Part shown: piece by piece, positions 61,767 to 64,000 of the stretch
Layout of the letters: every line of letters starts with the position of its first letter
Numbering within the stretch: position 1 is the first letter of the stretch
Assembly: GCF_000192745.1 (NCBI RefSeq)
Contig: NC_015259.1
Span: 1,937,001-2,001,000, forward strand
Length of the DNA stretch: 64,000 nucleotides
Direction of reading: 5' to 3'
Source: Polymorphum gilvum SL003B-26A1
GTDB lineage: Bacteria; Pseudomonadota; Alphaproteobacteria; Rhizobiales; Stappiaceae
Position numbers and translations under genes: made by a program
The notes under the pieces: model-generated
Databases searched by the model: none
Told to the model about the DNA's origin: nothing
The model's input: the letters and a program-made list of their open reading frames with translations, nothing else

Positions 61767-62636
61767 ATGAGCGGACTAGACCGACCGATCGACGTGGAGA
61801 AGGCGCTGCTCGACGCGGCGTCGCAGTTTTCGTGCCCCGAGGACGTGGTGAAGAGCGCTTCCCTGCGTTCCGAGCAGAAGATCGAGATCCTGCGGCGCTG
61901 GGCCTATGACGTCGCCGAGGCGGCTGTCGCCACCGAGGAAGGGATGCCCGGCGGAAACGGCGACCTGCACGGCCGGATCCTGACGGCGCTCGACAGCCTC
62001 ACCGACGGGGTCGACCTAGAGCGCGTGGCGCCGACCAAGCAGCACGGCTTGCCGCGTTCGGCGATCCGTGTCGGCGAGACCGTGGCCTATCAGACCCGTA
62101 CCGAGGTGGTCGGGCTGTTCCATTCTGCGGAACGTCTCGAGCAGGCGGTGGACGATCTGCTCTCCAACGGCTTCGACCGGGCAGACCTCAGTATCCTCGC
62201 CAGCGAGGCGGCGGTCGCCGAAAAATTCGCCGGCAAGGTCGTGTCCGTGCGCGAGATCGAGGACAGGCCGGATGTGCCGACCATGGCCTATGTCTCGACC
62301 GAATCCGTCGGCGACGCCGAAGGCGCCATCCTCGGCGGCTTCATCTACATCCCGGCCATGATCGGAGCTGCCGCTGTTGTGGCTACGGGCGGCACGCTGG
62401 CCGCAGCGATCGCCGCGGTCGCCATCGCGAGCGGGATCGGGGCAGGTTTCGGCGCCCTGCTTGCCGGGATGCTTGGCGACGCCCATGCCGCGACGATCGA
62501 GCAGCACCTCCAGCGCGGCGGCCTGCTGTTGTGGGTTCGGGCCAGGGACGGCGCGCATGAGGAGCGCGCGGCAGGGATCCTCCGCGCCGCCGGCGCCGAG
62601 GACATCCATTCCCACGCCCTTCCGGCCTTGGTTTGA
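61767..62636 (+). CDS. Hypothetical membrane protein with general-stress-protein-17M-like region
   Basis: A 289-residue protein of unknown function. GGAGGA at 61754-61759 selects ATG 61767 over ATG 61749. Residues about 10-75 look helical and soluble (SLRSEQKIEILRRWAYDVAE). From about 95 on there is a domain starting TEVVGLFHSAERLEQAVDDLLSNGFDRADLSILA, as in general stress protein 17M-like domains, then two glycine-alanine helices (GGFIYIPAMIGAAAVVATGG and AAAIAAVAIASGIGAGFGAL, about 190-235) that resemble glycine-zipper membrane segments, and a C-terminal soluble part. Stress-related membrane role is a guess. Confidence 0.7.
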   Translation: MSGLDRPIDVEKALLDAASQFSCPEDVVKSASLRSEQKIEILRRWAYDVAEAAVATEEGMPGGNGDLHGRILTALDSLTDGVDLERVAPTKQHGLPRSAIRVGETVAYQTRTEVVGLFHSAERLEQAVDDLLSNGFDRADLSILASEAAVAEKFAGKVVSVREIEDRPDVPTMAYVSTESVGDAEGAILGGFIYIPAMIGAAAVVATGGTLAAAIAAVAIASGIGAGFGALLAGMLGDAHAATIEQHLQRGGLLLWVRARDGAHEERAAGILRAAGAEDIHSHALPALV

Positions 62637-62709
62637 CGGGCGCTTCGAGGTCGGTGCGGGGCCGGGAGGCGTCTTGAACCAGCGACTTCGGGCGAGCGAC
62701 TGAGGCCCG

Positions 62710-62748
62710 CAAGTCAGGCCAGCAAGTCAGGCCAGCAAGTCAGGCCAG
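62710..62748. repeat. 13-bp tandem repeat, three copies, at the 3' end of bpt
   Basis: CAAGTCAGGCCAG at 62710-62722, 62723-62735 and 62736-62748, perfect. The bpt stop codon (TCA on this strand, 62740-62742) lies in the third copy, so the first two copies are just downstream of the gene. Confidence 0.9.
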
Positions 62749-63483
62749 CGACCAGCCGTCGGGGCCGAGGTGTTCCTGCGGGCGGAACCGCTCCTTGTAG
62801 GCCATCTTGGGCGAGCCATCGACCCAGTAGCCGAGGTAGACGTAGGGCAGGTGCATGCGCCGCGCGCGCTCGATGTGGTCGAGGATCATGAAGGTGCCGA
62901 GGCTAAGGTCTCGCCGCTGCGGATCGTAGAAGGAATAGACCATAGACAGCCCGTCCGCCATGCGGTCGGTCAGGGCCACGGCCACGAGGGGGCCGTCACC
63001 GCGTCGGGTGAGGAAACTGTCCGGCCCGCGTCGACGGTACTCGATCACCATGGTCGCGACATGGGTATCCTCGACCATCATGGCATAGTCGAGCACGCTC
63101 ATCTCCGCCATGCCGCCTGCCTCGTGGCGAGCCTGCAGATAGCTCTTGAACAGGTCGTACTGCTCCGACGACGGAGCTGGCGGCAGTTCAGCGCCGATCA
63201 GGCCGGCGCCGAGGCGCCACTGGCGCCTGAACGACCGGGTCCATTCGAAATCGTCGACGCGCACGCGGATCGACACGCAGGCCCGGCAGCCTTCGCAGGC
63301 TGGTCGGTAGGCGATGTTCTGGCTGCGCCGGAAGCCGCCCTGGGTCAGGATGTCGTTCATGGCGACCGCCTGATGTCCGACCAGATGCGTGAACACCTTC
63401 CTTTCCTGCCTGCCGTCCAGATAGGGGCAGGGTGCGGGTGCGGTCAGGTAGAACTGCGGGTGGTCGATCGAGTGGCGGGTCAC
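62740..63483 (-). CDS. bpt: Aspartate/glutamate leucyltransferase
   Basis: Transfers leucine from Leu-tRNA to N-terminal Asp or Glu of proteins, marking them for ClpAP via the N-degron pathway. The 247-residue protein has the ATE/Bpt features [26 protein letters not shown] (residues 11-36), the Cys-rich [24 protein letters not shown] (about 50-73) and [26 protein letters not shown] near the C terminus. Convergent with the stress-like gene; its end lies in the tandem repeat. Confidence 0.93.
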   Translation of the reverse strand: MTRHSIDHPQFYLTAPAPCPYLDGRQERKVFTHLVGHQAVAMNDILTQGGFRRSQNIAYRPACEGCRACVSIRVRVDDFEWTRSFRRQWRLGAGLIGAELPPAPSSEQYDLFKSYLQARHEAGGMAEMSVLDYAMMVEDTHVATMVIEYRRRGPDSFLTRRGDGPLVAVALTDRMADGLSMVYSFYDPQRRDLSLGTFMILDHIERARRMHLPYVYLGYWVDGSPKMAYKERFRPQEHLGPDGWSLA

Positions 63484-63513
63484 GTCCGTTGTCCGGTTGG
63501 GGCGTCCAAACTT

Positions 63514-64000
63514 TTATAACCCATAATACCATGGCGCCACGACCGAGAAGGTCAACCAAAGAATGAGCGCGAGAGGCGTTCCCGCCAACATGAAGTCGGA
63601 AAACCGGTAGTGACCCGGGCCCATGACAATCAGGTTGGTCTGATAGCCGATCGGGGTGGCGAAGGAACAGTTGGCGGCCAGGATGATGCAGACGACAAAG
63701 GCTTCAGGAGGCAGGCCGCTCTGGTTGGCGATGCCGACGGCAATCGGCGTGAACAGCACGGCGGCGGCGTTGTTCGACAGGAAATTGGTCAGCACCATGA
63801 CCAGGAAGAACAAGGCCGACAGCACGATCGCCGGACTCTGGCCGTTGAGCAGATCGACCAGCGACGAGGCAATGTAGAGGGCGCCGCCGGTCCCCTCCAG
63901 CGCCGTGGCGGCGGCGATGGAGGCCCCGACCAGCATGAAGATCCGGCTGTCGATCGCCCGCAGTGCCTGTCGCACGTTGAGGCAGCCGCTGACGACCATG
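63514..64000 (-). CDS. SLC13 (DASS) family permease, C-terminal part (cut by window edge)
   Basis: The last 161 or so residues of a polytopic membrane transporter. It shows the SLC13 signature (LTNFLSNNAAAVLFTPIAVGIANQSG) with the SNNA motif that binds sodium and substrate, and ANCSFATPIGYQTNLIVMGPGHYRFSDFMLAGTPLALIL, a typical end. Substrates of the family are di- and tricarboxylates, sulfate or thiosulfate; many bacterial members also carry TrkA-C domains upstream, which lie outside the window. The true start is beyond position 64000. Confidence 0.9.
   Translation of the reverse strand, partial: MVVSGCLNVRQALRAIDSRIFMLVGASIAAATALEGTGGALYIASSLVDLLNGQSPAIVLSALFFLVMVLTNFLSNNAAAVLFTPIAVGIANQSGLPPEAFVVCIILAANCSFATPIGYQTNLIVMGPGHYRFSDFMLAGTPLALILWLTFSVVAPWYYGL

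Overview
The window is a gene-dense, high-GC stretch of chromosome from an alphaproteobacterium, most likely of the order Hyphomicrobiales (Rhizobiales). The basis is the dprA-plsY-pyrC/pyrB block, the rsh-pyrE-acpS-lepB-rnc-era-recO-parC block next to rpoZ and a LabA-like NYN gene, a Porin_2-type porin, the long PhnE permease form, and bpt. I see no rRNA, tRNA, insertion sequence, phage or CRISPR array.

Layout. 1-7.5 kb is housekeeping: dprA (cut by the window edge), plsY, a degenerate dihydroorotase, pyrB, an AidB-like flavoprotein, an AEC carrier, ruvX and a metallo-beta-lactamase-fold hydrolase ending in a terminator. 7.5-26.3 kb is a catabolic island. Its first operon (7609-15169) encodes a CoA-dependent 2-aminobenzoate (anthranilate) route: fused monooxygenase/old-yellow-enzyme, SDR, MarR regulator, crotonase, acyl-CoA dehydrogenase, RidA and aminobenzoate-CoA ligase. 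A LysR gene reads against the next operon: an orphan molybdenum hydroxylase large subunit, a DapA-like lyase and a canonical 3-hydroxyanthranilate 3,4-dioxygenase. Then come a five-gene branched-chain-type ABC importer, an aspartate-dehydrogenase-like enzyme and an arylformamidase-like hydrolase. Two nearly identical AT-rich sites, before the monooxygenase and before the importer, suggest that one regulator, probably the MarR protein, controls both ends. I infer that the island imports and degrades an aromatic or N-heterocyclic compound that funnels into anthranilate or 3-hydroxyanthranilate; the true substrate is not shown by sequence.

26.3-34.9 kb holds two separate PhnCDEE importers for phosphonate or phosphite, each behind a Pho-box-like element, with a hexapeptide acyltransferase between them on the opposite strand. 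No C-P lyase gene is present here. 35.0-46.5 kb is envelope-related: a lytic transglycosylase, an orphan ParA, a bacterial alpha-2-macroglobulin with its partner PbpC, and a strongly biased porin gene with a clear terminator. 46.6-49.9 kb has an alpha/beta hydrolase, dapA, smpB and a thioesterase.

49.9-60.0 kb is a long minus-strand core block: rpoZ, rsh, pyrE, DUF2062, acpS, lepB, rnc, era, recO, parC, covering ppGpp signalling, pyrimidine and lipid cofactor synthesis, secretion, RNA processing and chromosome decatenation. The last 4 kb carries a NYN-domain protein overlapping a family-5 uracil-DNA glycosylase, a general-stress-like membrane protein, bpt (N-degron leucyltransferase) and the end of an SLC13 permease cut by the window edge.
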